The notes: generated by a model from the sequence alone, not told the origin. A DNA stretch of 64,000 bases from Aplysia californica (GCF_000002075.1 NW_004797652.1:126490-190489); one strand, 5' to 3'. Shown: positions 34,484 to 47,734, numbered from the stretch's first letter. Numbers and translations: made by a program.

Positions 34484-34530
34484 CAGTTGCGAGCGCCGTA
34501 AAACCTCAACTAAAACAAAAACAAACAACT
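34484..34530 (+). repeat. Solo SINE/LINE tail
   Basis: CAGTTGCGAGCGCCGTAAAA followed by an A/C-rich end. This is the tail shared by SINE family A, the short repeat family B and the LINE at 1-1655, here without the rest. Confidence 0.7.
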
Positions 34531-35108
34531 TCTGCTACACGTTTATTAAGCGTCTTGAGCTGTGTCTGCGCAATGTATGGCATCCATGATGTCCGTGATG
34601 CAGTGTGTGGCTTGTTACACGTGTGGACATAAAACGTAGAAGTTAGATGTACACAGTTCAGGTAAACGGGTACTGTTACTTAATTTTTTTGGTCTTTTCT
34701 TCTGAAAATTGCAGTGGCTATTTCTTTATAATGGCTGCAGATAAGTGTGTGAGATGGAAATTGTAATAACTTGAAAATTTTGTATGAAACAAGAAGTGAT
34801 TGAATTTGACCTTTGATTTTTTAATTTTTGTTTATAATGAAGAAAAAAGCATTGGCTTGTTTATGATAACTTATCATCAATACAAGTGTAAATATTTCCC
34901 CAAAAGCACATTTTATGAAAATTAATTTTTTGACATTTTGATGTAGGGTTTAAGCTTGTTCGTATATTTCATCAAAATTTGATTTTTAAAAAAATACCCA
35001 AGAAAAGAATTTCCTCAAGGGAAGAATCCCCAAACAAATTCTAATCTCATCCACAAGCACTGAATGTGTTAATTACCTGTGCTATTGCCTTATATGGAAT
35101 ACTTTATG

Positions 35109-36633
35109 CAGGGCTTGAATTAGGTGTTCAGGAGGGCAGCAGGCAAAAATTGCCTCGGTGGGGCCTAAAAATCAGAGGGCACCAAGGCGATTTTCTAGGG
35201 CACCAAGGCAAAAATTATAGGTGATCATTTTGTTGATTAAAGTTGGTAATACTGGATCATGCATCACAACGTTTATAACAATACACTTTATTCTTGTTCT
35301 CAACAAAAGTATAGAGTTATAGGAAAATTTGTAAAATCATGAATGAAAACTAAGTAAATCACTAGATGATCAGAATATTGAAAATATATGTTGGCACACA
35401 CATTATAGAAAAAGACTGGCTTACTGTTTGTCCCTTATGGGAAAACACAAGTGATTTTAAAAAGTATCACCAGAGCAGATGATTTCAGGGAATAGTGCTG
35501 TATTATCAGGACGTATATTTGTGAGACACATCTTTTGCCCCTTGGCAATGCAGAGTTCTGGGTAGAATTCTTTGATCTCAGGACCATTGGGACATATAAG
35601 CATGATCTTTACAAGCATATCTCTGCAAAGCAAATGCATTCAGTCACCAAGGATGCGCCTCTTCAAAGAAAACAGGGATTATATGAGCCAAATGAGACAG
35701 ACTGGGAAATTTCCTTGCTTTTTTCAAGACTGAACTTGTCTTGTTCTCACTCAGAGGTAATAAGCCCTGACTTTAGGAGAGAAAAATTAGCCACTCTTTC
35801 TTTATTTTCAGGGTAGAGCATCCTTGGTGTTGAAGCACAGTCTCATAATGAGCTATTAAGTCATCCATCTGTGTCTCACCATATTCTTTCAACTCATCCA
35901 TTTTGTTAGTTTCAGGCACCTTTGTCCAGTCAATTAATATCCCTGCACTCTTCAAAACTTTATCTTCTGATGTGCCAGAAAATCTTTCTTCCAAGCACAG
36001 CTCCGGCTTATATCCAACACATCTTTCATGTTTGTAATCATCACACTTGCACTTTCTCTCACATCTGCAGTTTTCTTTTTCGTCCAGATCTTTTTTCAGA
36101 CACTGCTGAGGTTTGGTTAATGTGAGTGTTTGCACTAGCCATGACAAAATGGACAAAATGGTCAAGCTGAGCAGTGTCTGGCTGAAGCTTTGATGAGATT
36201 TCAGACAAGTCTAACGGGATGTCTTCATACCCCCCCCCTCCCTTATTTGTGTATCTTAAAAATTAAAAATAATCAATAATGCCCCCCCCCCCATTCCGGA
36301 GTTCCATACTTCGCGGCGTTCAGAATTTGAATGCACTTAGGTGACCCCAACAACCGGTGCTCACATGATGCGGTATCTTGTGACTAAGGTTCACTTACCT
36401 GCCATGGCGGCGAACCCGACAAGACGCTTGTATAACTTTCTTTTCATTTTTTTCTCCAAAAGTGACAGCTGAGCACAGGACAAATATTGATTTATTTTCA
36501 TGGTGGTACATTTTTAAAAAACAAAAAAACAAAGGCACGTCAAAAAGTGCCGCGGTTAACCCTTTGATTTTAAGGGCATTACGGCAAATTGCAAAGCACC
36601 AAGGCAAATTGCCGCGGTCTATTTCAAGCCCTG
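35109..36633. mobile_element. CAGGGCTTGAA-ended DNA element (possibly hAT-like) with a Cys-rich frame
   Basis: The left end CAGGGCTTGAATTAG (35,109) and right end CTATTTCAAGCCCTG (to 36,633) are inverted, and each is followed internally by GCACCAAGGCAAA-type sub-terminal repeats. The length is 1,525 bp. CAGGG...-type ends are common in hAT elements, but the flanking 8 bp do not match, so the superfamily is uncertain. On the minus strand, 35,800-36,165 encodes a 120-residue frame with paired cysteines (CRCERKCKCDDY, then ERC and ELCLEERF). Also on the minus strand, 35,457-35,632 encodes MLVKIMLICPNGPEIKEFYP, then ELCIAKGQKMCLTN to a stop, preceded by an acceptor-like TTTGCTTTGCAG. I do not recognise either; they may be a degenerate transposase or captured host exons. 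Confidence 0.5.
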
Positions 36634-36670
36634 TGTGCGTCCTTGTGGGTTGCCCCTGTCATCCAAACTA

Positions 36671-36760
36671 CAGTTGAACCTGCTTTAACTGCCTCCTGTC
36701 CAACAGCCACCTGTGCAAATGACCACGTCACATTTCCCCCTTTGAGTTACTCTAAATAAA
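36671..36760 (+). mobile_element. Solo left end of the pogo-like MITE family
   Basis: CAGTTGAACCTGCTTTAACT after a TA, then ACAGCCACCTGTGC, matching the left end of the 13,882 element. No partner end was found. Confidence 0.6.
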
Positions 36761-37199
36761 ATGAGTGTCATTATGGTGAAATCAGGCTCTCATTAAAATA
36801 AGAATCATGAAGAAACGGATATTTGTCTGCTTGTTGGGCAATTCTTAAGATATTTTTTATTTGGCTCAAACATGTTATTTCCATTTAAAAACTTATAATT
36901 ATGATGATTTCTGTGAGGACTTTACAGGGAAAACATCAATCAAAATCACAGAAAAAATGTAAATGTACAGTTTTCAAATGCAGTGGAGTTCGCTTAAACT
37001 GACCACGGTTAAACTGAAAACAGGGATAACCTGAAAGAAAATAACATAATTTTTTTTTTGTTCTTTGTAAGAAAACCATTGATTAACCGAAATATTTCGA
37101 TTTCTAAACTTAAAAGAATTTTGATGGTTATGCCGACTAAATCTTCAAAAGCAACCTCCCCCCCGGTAATGCAAACTTTAGGCTTTCGTGCTTCAAGAT

Positions 37200-40100
37200 C
37201 AGGCGTTCTCTGGAAGATGTCAAAGTACAGAGAGGGGCAGATGTTGTTTCGGATCATCGTCTGCTGTTGGTGTTGGCAAAACTCAAGCTTCAACTCAAAA
37301 AGCTCGGAACCAGCACATGAATCAAAAGAACAAAGTTCCAAGTAAGTCTCTTGGATGGACACAAGAAAGAAGAGTTTCAGCTGCAGCTGAGGAACAGACT
37401 TCAACCTCTTTCGGATCTTGGTGGAGAGCACACGGAGGTGGATACACACTGGACCAAGGTCAAAGAAGTCTTTACATCAACATGTCAAGAAGTACTCGGT
37501 GTGAAGAAATGGGAGCTCAAGGAATGGATTAGCCAACACTCATTGGATTTAATTAGGATAAGAAGACAGCTGAAGGCAGAAGCAAATGCAAGTAGAACAA
37601 GAGGATCAAGAGCGGATGCATTGGAGCAGTACATGACAACAAAGATGTCAAGAAATCACTAAGAAAAGAGAAGGAGGAATTCATGAACAGGCTGGCAGAG
37701 GAAGCAGCGGTAGGAGGGCACATGCTAATCCTTTACCAGACCACAAGGACACTTGCTGGAAAATACGGGAAACCTGAAGTACCAGTAAAGGACCAAGAGG
37801 GGAAAACCATTTTTGGAAAGGAAGCTCAGTCTAAACGATGGGTAGAGCATTTCAACAGTCTCATGAACAGACCACCTCTGAGAAACCCACCAAACATCCT
37901 GCCAGCAAGAAATGAGTTACCAATCTGCTGTGATGCTCCTTCAAAACAAGAGATTCTGGATGCCATTAAGAAGCTGAACAAAGGTCAAGCGGCCGGTCCT
38001 GACCAGATTCCACCTGAAGCCCTAAAAGCAGATGCCAATGTGACGGCAGACGTCGTCCTCCCACTGTTTTCCAGGATCTGGAATGAGAGCAAGTTCCCAA
38101 AGGATTGGAAAGAAGGACACCTCGTGAAGCTTCCAAAATAAGGGGATTTCAGCAACTACAGAGGGATCACTCTTTTCTCAATACCAGGTAAGATGTTCAA
38201 CAGAATCATTCTGGAGAGAATCAAGACAGCAACGGATCCAAGACTACGGGATGAACAGGCTGGTTTCTGGAAAAAGCGCTCAACCACCGACCAGATTGCC
38301 ATGCTGAGGATTATTGTGGAACAGTCCCTGGAGTGGAACTCCCAGCTGATCGTCAACTTCCTTGACTATCAGAAGGCCTTTGACAGTATAGACCGAGCAA
38401 CACTATGGAAGATAATGAGGCACCACGGAATCCCACAGAAGTTAGTGAACCTCATCAAGAGCATGTACAAAGGGACAAGTTGCAGGGTTGTACATGATGG
38501 CCAGCTCACTGACAGCGTTGACATCAAGACTGTTGTGAGACAGGGATGTTTACTATCACTGTTCCTTTTCATATTGGCAGTCGACTGGCTGATGAAGGAA
38601 ACCACCGGAGGACACAGAAATAGTGTACAATGGACACCATGGACACAGTTGGACGATCTGGATTTTGCAGACTTGGCGCTTCTGTCGCACACCCAGGAAC
38701 AGATGCAAGCAAAGACTTCAGTATTAAACAGCCTATCAGAGTCTGTTGGATTGAGGATCCACCCCGGAAAGTCAAAGGTCCTAAGGACAGATGCACAAAA
38801 AAAGGAGCAGATTACAATAGAAGGAAAGGCACTAGAAAATGTTGAAACCTTCTGCTATCTTGGGAGTATAATTGACAGAGAGGGAGGAACAGGTGCTGAA
38901 ATAGTCCCGCTTTGGAAAAGCACAGGCTGCTTTCATATCTTTGGTTAGGATTTGGAAGACCAGAGATATCTCACTTCGAACAAAGCTGAGGATTTTCAAT
39001 TCAAGTGAAGTTGGTCCTGTTGTATGGATGTGAGACATGGAACGCTTCACAGACTTGCATAAAGAGAATCCAGGTTTTCTTGAACAGTTGTCTAAGAAAG
39101 TTACAGTCCATGCCGGCTTTAAGCATGGTCATCGGGAGAAAGCTTAAGCGTGCTTAAAGCCGAAGTGTGCTTAAGTGCGAAGTAGACATAATCCAGAGAT
39201 TTTCATGTAGAAAATTTCCCGTGCTATTTCCCTTTGTTTGTAAGTAGGCCTATAGCGGTCCCGCAAAAGTGTGCACTGTTGTTATTTAGACATCCGCCAT
39301 GGTAGTTTTTGTTCGCTTGTTTGTTTTTTGTTTTGTGGTCGAATGGGAAATGAAAACTTAATTTAGACGGCTAGTCACGATACAGCACACTAGGCCTACT
39401 GTAACACACTGCCTGTGCGTACCACTGCCCGCTGTGCCACTCATACAACCGCCTTCATCCCACCTCGTGCGTGATACACAATCAGGATTAATAGATAGCG
39501 AGGGTCAAAGGTGAAATCGCAGCCAGCCTCCCTTTCTCGTCTCCTCGACTCTCTTTGTATTTTTTTTTTGGTCGTGTGTAGCTTTGCCCTAGGCCTAGGC
39601 TAGATCCTATATCCGCGCGCATGGCTGTGTGCATATCTTTGCCTTCCTCTCCGCCCGTGTGAGTGTGTGTGTCCATCACTTGCGTTCTTTGTGTTTCTTT
39701 TGACACACTCCACCTCTGCGGTGTAAACTGTGTTCGAACTTCGATGGGTCATCATGAAAATATTGATTGTCTTGTAAATGAGGCGTGCTTGAAGCCGAAG
39801 TTACCGTGCTTAAAGCCGTGTAATTTATATAACAAAAATTTGATAAGAGCCGTTTAACGTGCTTGAGTACGAAACGTGCTAAAGGCCGGCGTGCTTAAAG
39901 CCGGCACGGACTGTACTGAGGATCAGATGGACAGACAGGGTCACCAATGTGGAAATGTTAAGGAAAACAAGACAGATCCCAGTCAGAGATGAGGTAGGAA
40001 GAAGGCGAAAGAAAGTTTTGGATTGGAACCCACAGGGTAAGAGATCAAGGGGAAGACCGCGTGGAACCTGGAGAAGAATCACAGAAGTGGATGTACAGAA

Positions 40101-40216
40101 AAATGGGAAGACATGGAATAACATCAAGAGGCTAGCCCAGGATAGAGAAAGGTGGAAGGTGTTTGTCCGTGGCCTATACCCTGGTGCAGGGTGAGAAAGG
40201 CAATGATGATGATGAT
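37200..40216 (+). mobile_element. RTE-like LINE, 5'-truncated, with target duplication
   Basis: It is flanked by TGCTTCAAGAT at 37,189-37,199 and 40,216-40,226. It starts in the end of the endonuclease domain (GADVVSDHRLLL, in a frame broken from what follows), continues through the linker (37,351-37,660) and reverse transcriptase (37,683-38,948: GPDQIPPEAL, DEQAGFWKKRSTTDQ, NFLDYQKAFDSIDR, VRQGCLLS, LDFADLALLSH), and ends with the RTE-type C-terminus (WNPQGKRSRGRPRGTWRRIT, 40,027-40,085) and a GAT-repeat tail. The catalytic FADD has lost one Asp, there is an in-frame stop at about 38,139, and frameshifts occur. A second element is inserted at 39,104-39,913. A deleted sibling is at 8,915. Confidence 0.85.
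39104..39913. mobile_element. TA-flanked MITE with sub-terminal repeats, nested in LINE
   Basis: 810 bp. The ends CAGTCCATGCCGGCTTTAAG and (reverse-complemented right end) CAGTCCGTGCCGGCTTTAAG differ at one position. TA stands on both sides (39,102-39,103; 39,914-39,915). Removing it restores the LINE frame (LRKVLRIRWTDRV). Further GTGCTTAAAGCCG copies lie inside both ends. The TA target and CAGT ends point to the Tc1/mariner-pogo group. There is no transposase; the high end identity suggests it is the youngest layer. Confidence 0.85.
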
Positions 40217-40749
40217 GCTTCAAGATAGTGATACTGATGAAAGAAACACGAGAATGCATGTGTCGATTGCGGGCCAGAGAAAGGCATGGCCAGTGTACTG
40301 AGTACTGTTTGCTCACCTTTATCACACACATTTGGGCCTATACACTATGTTGGTGAAGGGAGGCAAGGATAGTAAATGTGCGTCTGTCGCACGACCTTCA
40401 GTTGGTCATGGCCTTTTGTCTCTTCGAAGTTAGTTTATATGCTCTACTCATGAGCACTTGACTGCAGAGCACAGTACAGAGTTCTGATCTTCTCTTTTGT
40501 CTGTTCTGTGTGACTGGTCGGCAAATTAAGGATGCTGACAATGTTGGAGAAATAACAATGTGTACAGCCTGCAGCTTAAATTGTAGTTGCTGAAAGAGAT
40601 AGATGAGAAAAACTCTCAAAAAATGCAATTTACGGCAAGCATGGCATTCCCAACGCAATGCTGTTGACAATAATCTCTATTTGAACACCCTTTCTAAACT
40701 GAAGAAAATCTGGCAGTCCCGCAGATTTCAGTTTAAGCGAATGCTACTG

Positions 40750-41577
40750 TACATTTAAGCTTTCGAAGTTGCCAAATGTTGGCAGCTATTTTCTCGTTAA
40801 TTCACCTCTCACACCAGGCGACGACCCCCACCTGATTGAATCGCAAATATTTTGGCTTCAAGATTAATGGGTATTTTTTTTCATCAAAGGCAAGACAAAT
40901 GAACAAGCTTCAAGATGATACCAATAACTCCATATTGACATTATTATGACCCTGTACAAGACAACTACTTTCCCTTCTCCTTGATTATGAATGGGTGTCT
41001 TGGACAATTTCGACTTAAGTAGGGTTTAAAAAAAATGTTTTCTCCATTACCTATAGCTATTTGAACTTAATTTTGTTGAGCTGTTGGTAGGATTAGTGTC
41101 CTTACCTTTGTGATAGTTTGGTTATACTTTAAAAAGCCGTACTTTTTGTGATGTACCAGTGTTACAATCAGGAGGTGAGGTATTCCATCCGTTTATGAGT
41201 TATATTTTCATGGTATTCCATCACTAACCCAACAAGTTCCAAGACCTCCCCCCCTCCCACCCCCCGTCCTTGCTTTATGCTGGGACTTGTTGTGAGTGAC
41301 TGCTCTGTTTTATTTGATTGATTGAGACAAGTATCGTGAGAAAGTGTGTTCAAATTTTTCCTGTCTTTTCTTTACAATGGTGCATGTCTTTATCCTAAAT
41401 TTTCGTGTTTTGGAGATAACACTGATTATACACTTTCAATCAGTCATACGTCTTTTATGTGAATTTGGAATTGGAGAACATCAGTTTATACCCCAATGAA
41501 ACATAATGGTTTATTGTCATTCTGTATGGGTCCCCCCTCTATTGGATAAGTACATTTAGTAAAGGTATGGGTCCCCT
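40750..41577. other. SRPK intron, unique-looking DNA
   Basis: No gene or repeat was recognised, apart from a C-rich run near 41,250. Confidence 0.5.
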
Positions 41578-41901
41578 CTAACAACAACAACAACAAATAG
41601 CATTTATACTGCGCATTTCCATTTCCTAAAAGATGCTCAATGCGCATTACAATGAAAAAGACATCACATCTTAAAAATTAATCGACAAGTGTGTACGTAA
41701 AACAAAGTATTATACATATAATATAAATGCATATGTGTAAAATTTTATACGAGAAAAACAGTCTTGCAGTGAGGTTGAAAATGTGTTCACGAAAAATATA
41801 CAATGCAAAAAAAATTTACGGAGGGTCAAAATAAAGTTGAAACGTGAGTAACTAGAAACATTCATTAAAACATTAATTCTATACAGATAGAAAAACATTT
41901 C

Positions 41902-41960
<59 letters not shown>

Positions 41961-43990
41961 CTCTATATCTCTCTATCTCTCTCTGTCTCTCTCTCCCTTT
42001 TTCTCTCTCTCTCTTTTTCTCTCTCTCTCATTCTCACTCGCTATTTCTTCAGTCTCACAGTCTGGCATACACATGCATATATATCACAGTACATCATTAT
42101 GACAGGTATGCTTTTGTGAATAAAAAATGCTTCAGCTGATTCTTGAAAATGGAAATTGTTGGGGCAGATCTTATTTTATATGGGAGTTCGTTCCATACCT
42201 GGGGACCAAAGACCAAAAAGGAACGCTTGCCGTATGTTTTGTAATTTTGTTTTGGAGTTTTAAGAATTAGATTATCAGAGGCTGATCTAAGGGCTCTAGT
42301 CTAGGTGGATGATATAATTCCAGGAATGTTTTAAGATTAAAAGGTGCACTATCATTTATACATTTAAAACAGAGAACGGCAGTTTTGTATTTGGTCCTTT
42401 CTTTTATTGGCAGCCAGTGTAGTTCTTTCAGAATTGGTGTTACGTGCGCTGATTTCTTTTGTTTCATTATCAATTTTGCTGCTTGATTTTGGAGTACTTG
42501 TAACTTTGATAGTTTTTCGGATGTCAAACCGGACAAAATAACATTACAGTAATCTAACTTTGATAAAATGTGTGTTGTTACAAGTGTCTTGGCTGCTGCT
42601 TTAGTTAAATAATTTCTTACACTGCCAATTTTCTTAAGCTGAAAGTAAATACTTTTGCTGAGCTGGCTAATTTGGGAGGACATAGACATATCATAATCCA
42701 ACTGAACCCCTAGATTTTTAAGACTTCTTTTTGAACGAATAGTATGGTTAGTAATATCAATTTGTAGCTCTGGGAGATTTTTAATGGCTTTTGTATTTCC
42801 ACTCAACATTATTTCCGTCTTGTCATCATTTAGTTTCAATTTATTGCTGGTCATCCATATTTTTAAATCTCTAGTACTAGTACATTGTTCAGTAGAGTCG
42901 ACTAAAAGTGGTATTTGATCGAAATCAATAGACTTATAAATTTGAGTGTCATCAGCATAAAGATGGTAATTCATGCCATATTGTCTTAAAATATCAGCAA
43001 TAGGTTGTATGCATTGTAAACAAGACAGGTCCAAGAACAGACCCCTGAGGAACACCACATCTAAGCAAAACGTTATTAGAACACGTGCTTCCAACCACAA
43101 CTGCTTGTGTTCGATCCTTAAAATATGACTCAAACCATCGCAGGACAGTACCCTTTATGCCAAAAGTAGTATTTAATCTCTCGAGTAAAATGTCATGATC
43201 AATGGTATCGAATGCAGCCGAAAGGTCCAAAAGAGTAAGAAGACATACCTTTTTTTTATCAATATATTTTAAAATATCAGTACAGACCCTAAGTAACGCT
43301 GTCTCTGTACTATGGTGTGCCTTATATGCTGACTGATAGACTTCGCTAAGATTATTTGCTTTAATATGATGTAACAGTCTATTAGATACACCTTTTTCCA
43401 GAATTTTGGAAAGGAAAGAAAGATTTGAAACTGGTCTAAAAATTTTTAAGTCCTTTTCATCAAGTCCAGATTTTTTCAAAAGGAGTCTAATATGTTCTGT
43501 CTTAAAGCAATTTGGTACTGTGCCTGTGAGGAGAGAATCATTTACAATTTGGGTGATATGTGGAAGAAGTTCATGCAAACATTTTTTTAGAAGGCTGGTG
43601 GGCATGGGGTCTAAGGCGCAACTTTTTGATGGACTATCGAATATGATCTTTTTGATTTCTTCTTCCGTTGCTGGAGTAAAATAATCGATGACTAGCCCCT
43701 TAAACTGATGGTAATTTGGGGCAATTGCGCACATTTTATCGAGCTCTTGCCTGATGGAGGTGATTTTTTTTAAAGAAAAAAAGTCTGAAGAACAACTACA
43801 AAGATCTCTATCGGTGCCAGGGGGTAATATTGTTCTGTTTTGGTTGCCAAGCAGTTCACTAGAGACATCAAAAAGTTCCTTACAAGTTTTAACATTTTCA
43901 AATTTTGACAAAAAGAAAGTACGCTTGGCTTTGGTAATCATTGGACAATCTGTATAAAGGTCTGTGTTCACTCCGCTAATATCCTTTTGG
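41578..43990 (-). mobile_element. CR1/L2-like LINE, 5'-truncated
   Basis: Minus-strand ORF2. 43,990-42,994 encodes the RT core (CALDPMPTSLLKK, FRPVSNLSFLSKILEK, YQSAYKAHHSTETALLRV, LLTLLDLSAAFDTIDHDILL, GVPQGSVLGPVLF). A shifted frame from about 43,020 to 42,267 carries YHLYADDTQIY and the thumb (NKLKLNDDKTEIM, LGVQLD, LDYCNVILSG). Another shifted frame (about 42,265-42,110) gives the C-terminal FGPQVWNELPYKIRS block. The 3' UTR contains a large CT microsatellite (41,906-42,040) and ends in the typical 'GCGCATTGAGC...GCGCAGTATAAATGCTATT' tail with TTG repeats at 41,578-41,597. The endonuclease is missing by 5' truncation. The two frameshifts make it inactive; the YADD motif itself is intact. 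Confidence 0.85.
41906..42040. repeat. (CT)n microsatellite
   Basis: About 130 bp of CT-rich repeat, inside the LINE 3' UTR. Confidence 0.95.
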
Positions 43991-44860
43991 AGGAGCTTAC
44001 TATCACATCCAAAGATATTGGTTGGCATTGGGCAGATTAGAACTGAGAGTCCCATTAGACTTACAAAACTCAACTTCAAATATGACTGTTATGACGTCTT
44101 CTGTACTAGGCCTGCAGCCCCCTCCCCTCGACGCCTAAAAATGTGTTTTCCACAACAGTCAAGCGCATTATGTATTGTGAGTTTCATCTCTAAAAGAAAT
44201 TTTAGGAGACGGCATTTTTAGGATATAAACAGCTGTCTGTATAAATAAAACTTTAGGAGCCAATCCTTTATCCCCAAACTCAAGTGTCCATAAGGAATAA
44301 CAACATAATACCTTCCTTCGAAAGGAATTGTGAAAATCCAACTACCCATCCTTTATACAGGTTACAATTGTAGTTAATTCTTCTTGAAACATAAGGTCTT
44401 CTAAGGCCCTCTCCCCTCCACCCCGCCCTTCCCACTCCAACCAAGCCAAATGTTGTTCATAGGCGTGAAAGTTAATCCCCAGGATTTCTCTGGATTAAAA
44501 AAAAAGATTCCCCTTGGTCATACACTGGTGGTATTTACTGCGATAAAATTACATGAACATTTCAAAATAGAAAGAGATTTGTATCATAACAAAAAAAAGT
44601 GCAATCGTGCGTCACTCTTATATATTATAATACAAATACTGCAGGAAGTCGATACTGAATAGATATTATGACAGTATATAAGTTAATAAGGAGGGGCAAG
44701 CGTGCAGCGCGTAGTTTGGTTGCATTTGAAGAGCTTATCTCCCCTGTTCGATCGTGGGCGGGCGTTCTCCGCGCCGTCCCCCGCTCTTCCGCATTAGTCA
44801 TCGCTTTACAGCTGGACTGCAGTTTCGTCCCGTGGGGTGACTCAGTAGTGACACAGATGA

Positions 44861-44910
<50 letters not shown>

Positions 44911-47380
44911 CCTCCTCTTCCCCACCACCCCACATACACTCACACGCCAGACTCGCCCACTTTCACGCACAATTTCTTTTGTTGAATGTCTGCTTCATGA
45001 AACATTCACTTAAATAATTCGCTGCATCGATTGTCGCAAGAGGCGGCAGAGTGCACGCATACGCATCCAACCACACCCGTTGCCCTTTGTTTTGTAACCC
45101 TCTAATGTAGATTTTGAATAATATAGAAGTCCGGGTACGTGGATGGAGGTTTTGGGTCACTTTTTAATGTGGTCTCAGTTCGAAACATTCTTAAAGTTCA
45201 TTTAATATCGAAAGCGTAAAGCACTGCTCAATGTGGTATGTAGGTCTAGCAGCGTCGTTGCTGTCCTAAGAAAGGAATAAAATTCAGTGTCCAAACAGGT
45301 GTTCAACTCGAGGAGAGAAAAACAACAGCCTACACGAACCTTGTACATGTATCAGTCTGGTGTCATATATCTCTGTCACAATATATTATGCACATTTTTA
45401 ATTCCAACTCGGCTGTTGCGAGTATTTGAATTTGTCATTACCTGGGCCAACTGGAAATTTGAGTGCCAAACATCATTTAATCACATTTACTTGTCTGTCT
45501 GTTCTTTTCCTCCCCCTCTATCTCGCCCTCACTCTCAGTATCAGAACACCTTCTTTCTGGTCCCTTTATTATAGGCCTAAAGAATGGTGCAATGATTAGC
45601 TGAGGTAGAAGAGACGCGACTGGCTTCATGTATACCTCAACCAAAGAAGCCCAGTTTAGTGTCGTGTATCTTGAAAACCAAACTGCGCTTATGATCAGTT
45701 ACAGTGCTCGACTTGTTCGTGAGGTCCCATAGTGACCTTGTGGGTTTTGTTTATATTATTGTGGTGTGGGGGGATTATACAGTAATGGTTACTTTTGTCT
45801 TTTCTTTTGTGGAAGGTTCGATAGCAAACAGAAGTGTTGATGTGAGGCCCACCATATTAACACTTTTTGTTTGCAAAATCATTATGTTTCGAGACCTGTT
45901 AATATTCAGATTTCAGAGGTCCTGTGTGTGTGTGTTTTCGAATTTTTCTGTTCTCAAGGCTCAAGTTGTAGGTGGTTGGAGGGTGCAACTGTTAGGTTCT
46001 ACTTTTTTTTTCGTTGCGTCTTCTTTCTCTGTTGTTCTATGTAGCAGTCTTTCTTTCTCGTAACATGGAATTACTTTGATAGTTCGAATGCCTCTATTAT
46101 TTAATGAGGCGACATTTATAAAATGATATTTTAAAAAATAAAGATTTTTGAAGAGTTACCTGGATATCCGCGAATTATGCTTGCAGTAGTCTTGAGACGT
46201 TTACACAGAGAGACTTGTACTTGTAGACACTTTTCCTTACCTATTGAGAACAAGCGAGAAACCAGTTTAAAAAAGGGTGGGGGTGGTAATGAAGTATTTT
46301 TCCGCCGATAATGCGTATTTTTATTTAATCTTTTCCCCCTTTTTGTGGTTGCGGGGATAACTTGAACAGGGTGTCTTTTGTAAAGGTTGTGACTCGTAAC
46401 ACAATTACATGTAGTTTTCAACATTGTCTATATTTTAAAAATAGGTCTATTGAACCAGAGGTTCCGCTTCCTAAGTGACCTGGCCGTCTTTTTATGGTCA
46501 TTAAACCTGTACCAATTCATGCCTGTGGGTATGGACACTTGGGTCCATCGCTGCGTGGGTCTGATGTAAGTGTACCTGCATTCCTGGGCCTCGAGGCACA
46601 TTCCCCGCTCCGTTTTCTCATAGGTACGCTGAAAATTTGGTCAAAGGAGCAACACCCCCCCCCCCCAAGAATATTTTGTGTGTTGTTTACGATGAGCGCT
46701 TGCAAGTGCTCGTGTGCTTACAGTTACACCAATGCATGCAGGTTAGTTCAAACAATAATAAAGCTGATGTCGAGCTCCCTCTGCAAAGGTCGGGGTAGCA
46801 TTTAACCTTTGAGTATACGATGGTAACTGTCTGAATGTCGGGGGGGGGGGGGGGGGGGGGGGGTGAACACCTATGTGCATTTAATGTAAAGGGTGAGTCA
46901 CATGGCCGAGACGGTGGTTTTCTTTTTCTTCTTTTTTTTTTGGAACTTGACTGGCTTAAAAAAACAACAATCGAATGACATATTCTGCTTATCGAACCTG
47001 TCAACGAGGTATTATAATGCTTCTGTATACAGCACAAGGCTCTCCTCTTGGCCTCCTCGGCTTCTCCAGGAATTAGATTTGCTGTGGATAATAAATGTCC
47101 AATGAAATGCTTCTGTGATGTGCTCGCGCTCTGTTCTTTGAAGTGATTGTATTAATTTTGTTGGTTCTTATTTCAACAACATGAATTGCACTGCCGAAGA
47201 TGTTTCAGACCTTGGCCCAGAGCACGTTTTACCCCCCAGTTTTCATTTTCGCTCATGCTAGTGCTTGTTTCTCTCATTGCAAGCTTGTGCATCTCGACCT
47301 TGACATTGGTGTGATTTTTTCCCCGTGGCTTGTCTTCGTTCTTTTGTATAATGAATCTTTTGCCGAGTACACAGCTGTTT
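43991..47380. other. SRPK intron, no gene seen
   Basis: It contains an (AG)n run at 44,863-44,907, a C-run at about 46,657 and a G-run at 46,840-46,863. The frames present have no similarity or splice context that I can support. Confidence 0.5.
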
Positions 47381-47384
47381 GTGG

Positions 47385-47560
47385 ATGGTTGCGGGTGCTG
47401 TGGTGTGGTTTACTCCATCTTTCCAATCAAGCATCTATCCTCCTGATCTTACATCCTTCTTTTTGGGTTTGTTACACTCTTGTGGCACCTCTAGTCTTCG
47501 GCACTTACATAATTTGATTGTGTTACAAGTGCCGTAAAACTTGCTTAAACCAAAAACAGT
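47385..47560 (+). repeat. Short repeat family B, copy 1
   Basis: Starts GGATGGTTGCGGGTGCTGTG, continues TGTTACACTCTTGTGGCACC, and ends with the tail TTGTGTTACAAGTGCCGTAA. Confidence 0.75.
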
Positions 47561-47680
47561 TGTTTTCATAACAATATATTATGTAAGGATCATTGACAGA
47601 TCAAGGCCAGCTTTTGCTGCTACACAGCTCCAGCCACATATTTTGTATAGTATGTCTTGTTACTGTATGAATATATTTTG

Positions 47681-47681
47681 G

Positions 47682-47727
<46 letters not shown>
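47681..47727. repeat. (TA)n microsatellite
   Basis: About 46 bp of TA repeats. Confidence 0.95.

Positions 47728-47734
<7 letters not shown>

Larger units (their letters stand above)
36981..40749. mobile_element. Pogo-like element, host of a nested insertion
   Basis: The left end CAGTGGAGTTCGCTTAAACT (36,981) and the right end, reverse-complemented, CAGTAGCATTCGCTTAAACT (to 40,749) match at about 17 of 20 positions. TA follows the right end, while the left flank reads TG. Without the LINE inserted at 37,200-40,216 it would be about 740 bp and non-coding, so it is a MITE-type derivative. Confidence 0.65.

Noticed and set aside
35101-36641. 8-bp target duplication expected for a hAT element
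   Set aside because: The flanking octamers (ACTTTATG and TGTGCGTC) do not match, so the hAT assignment stays open.
37009-37449. 146-codon minus-strand frame
   Set aside because: It runs antisense to the RTE-like LINE and the pogo-like end; there is no similarity or splice context.
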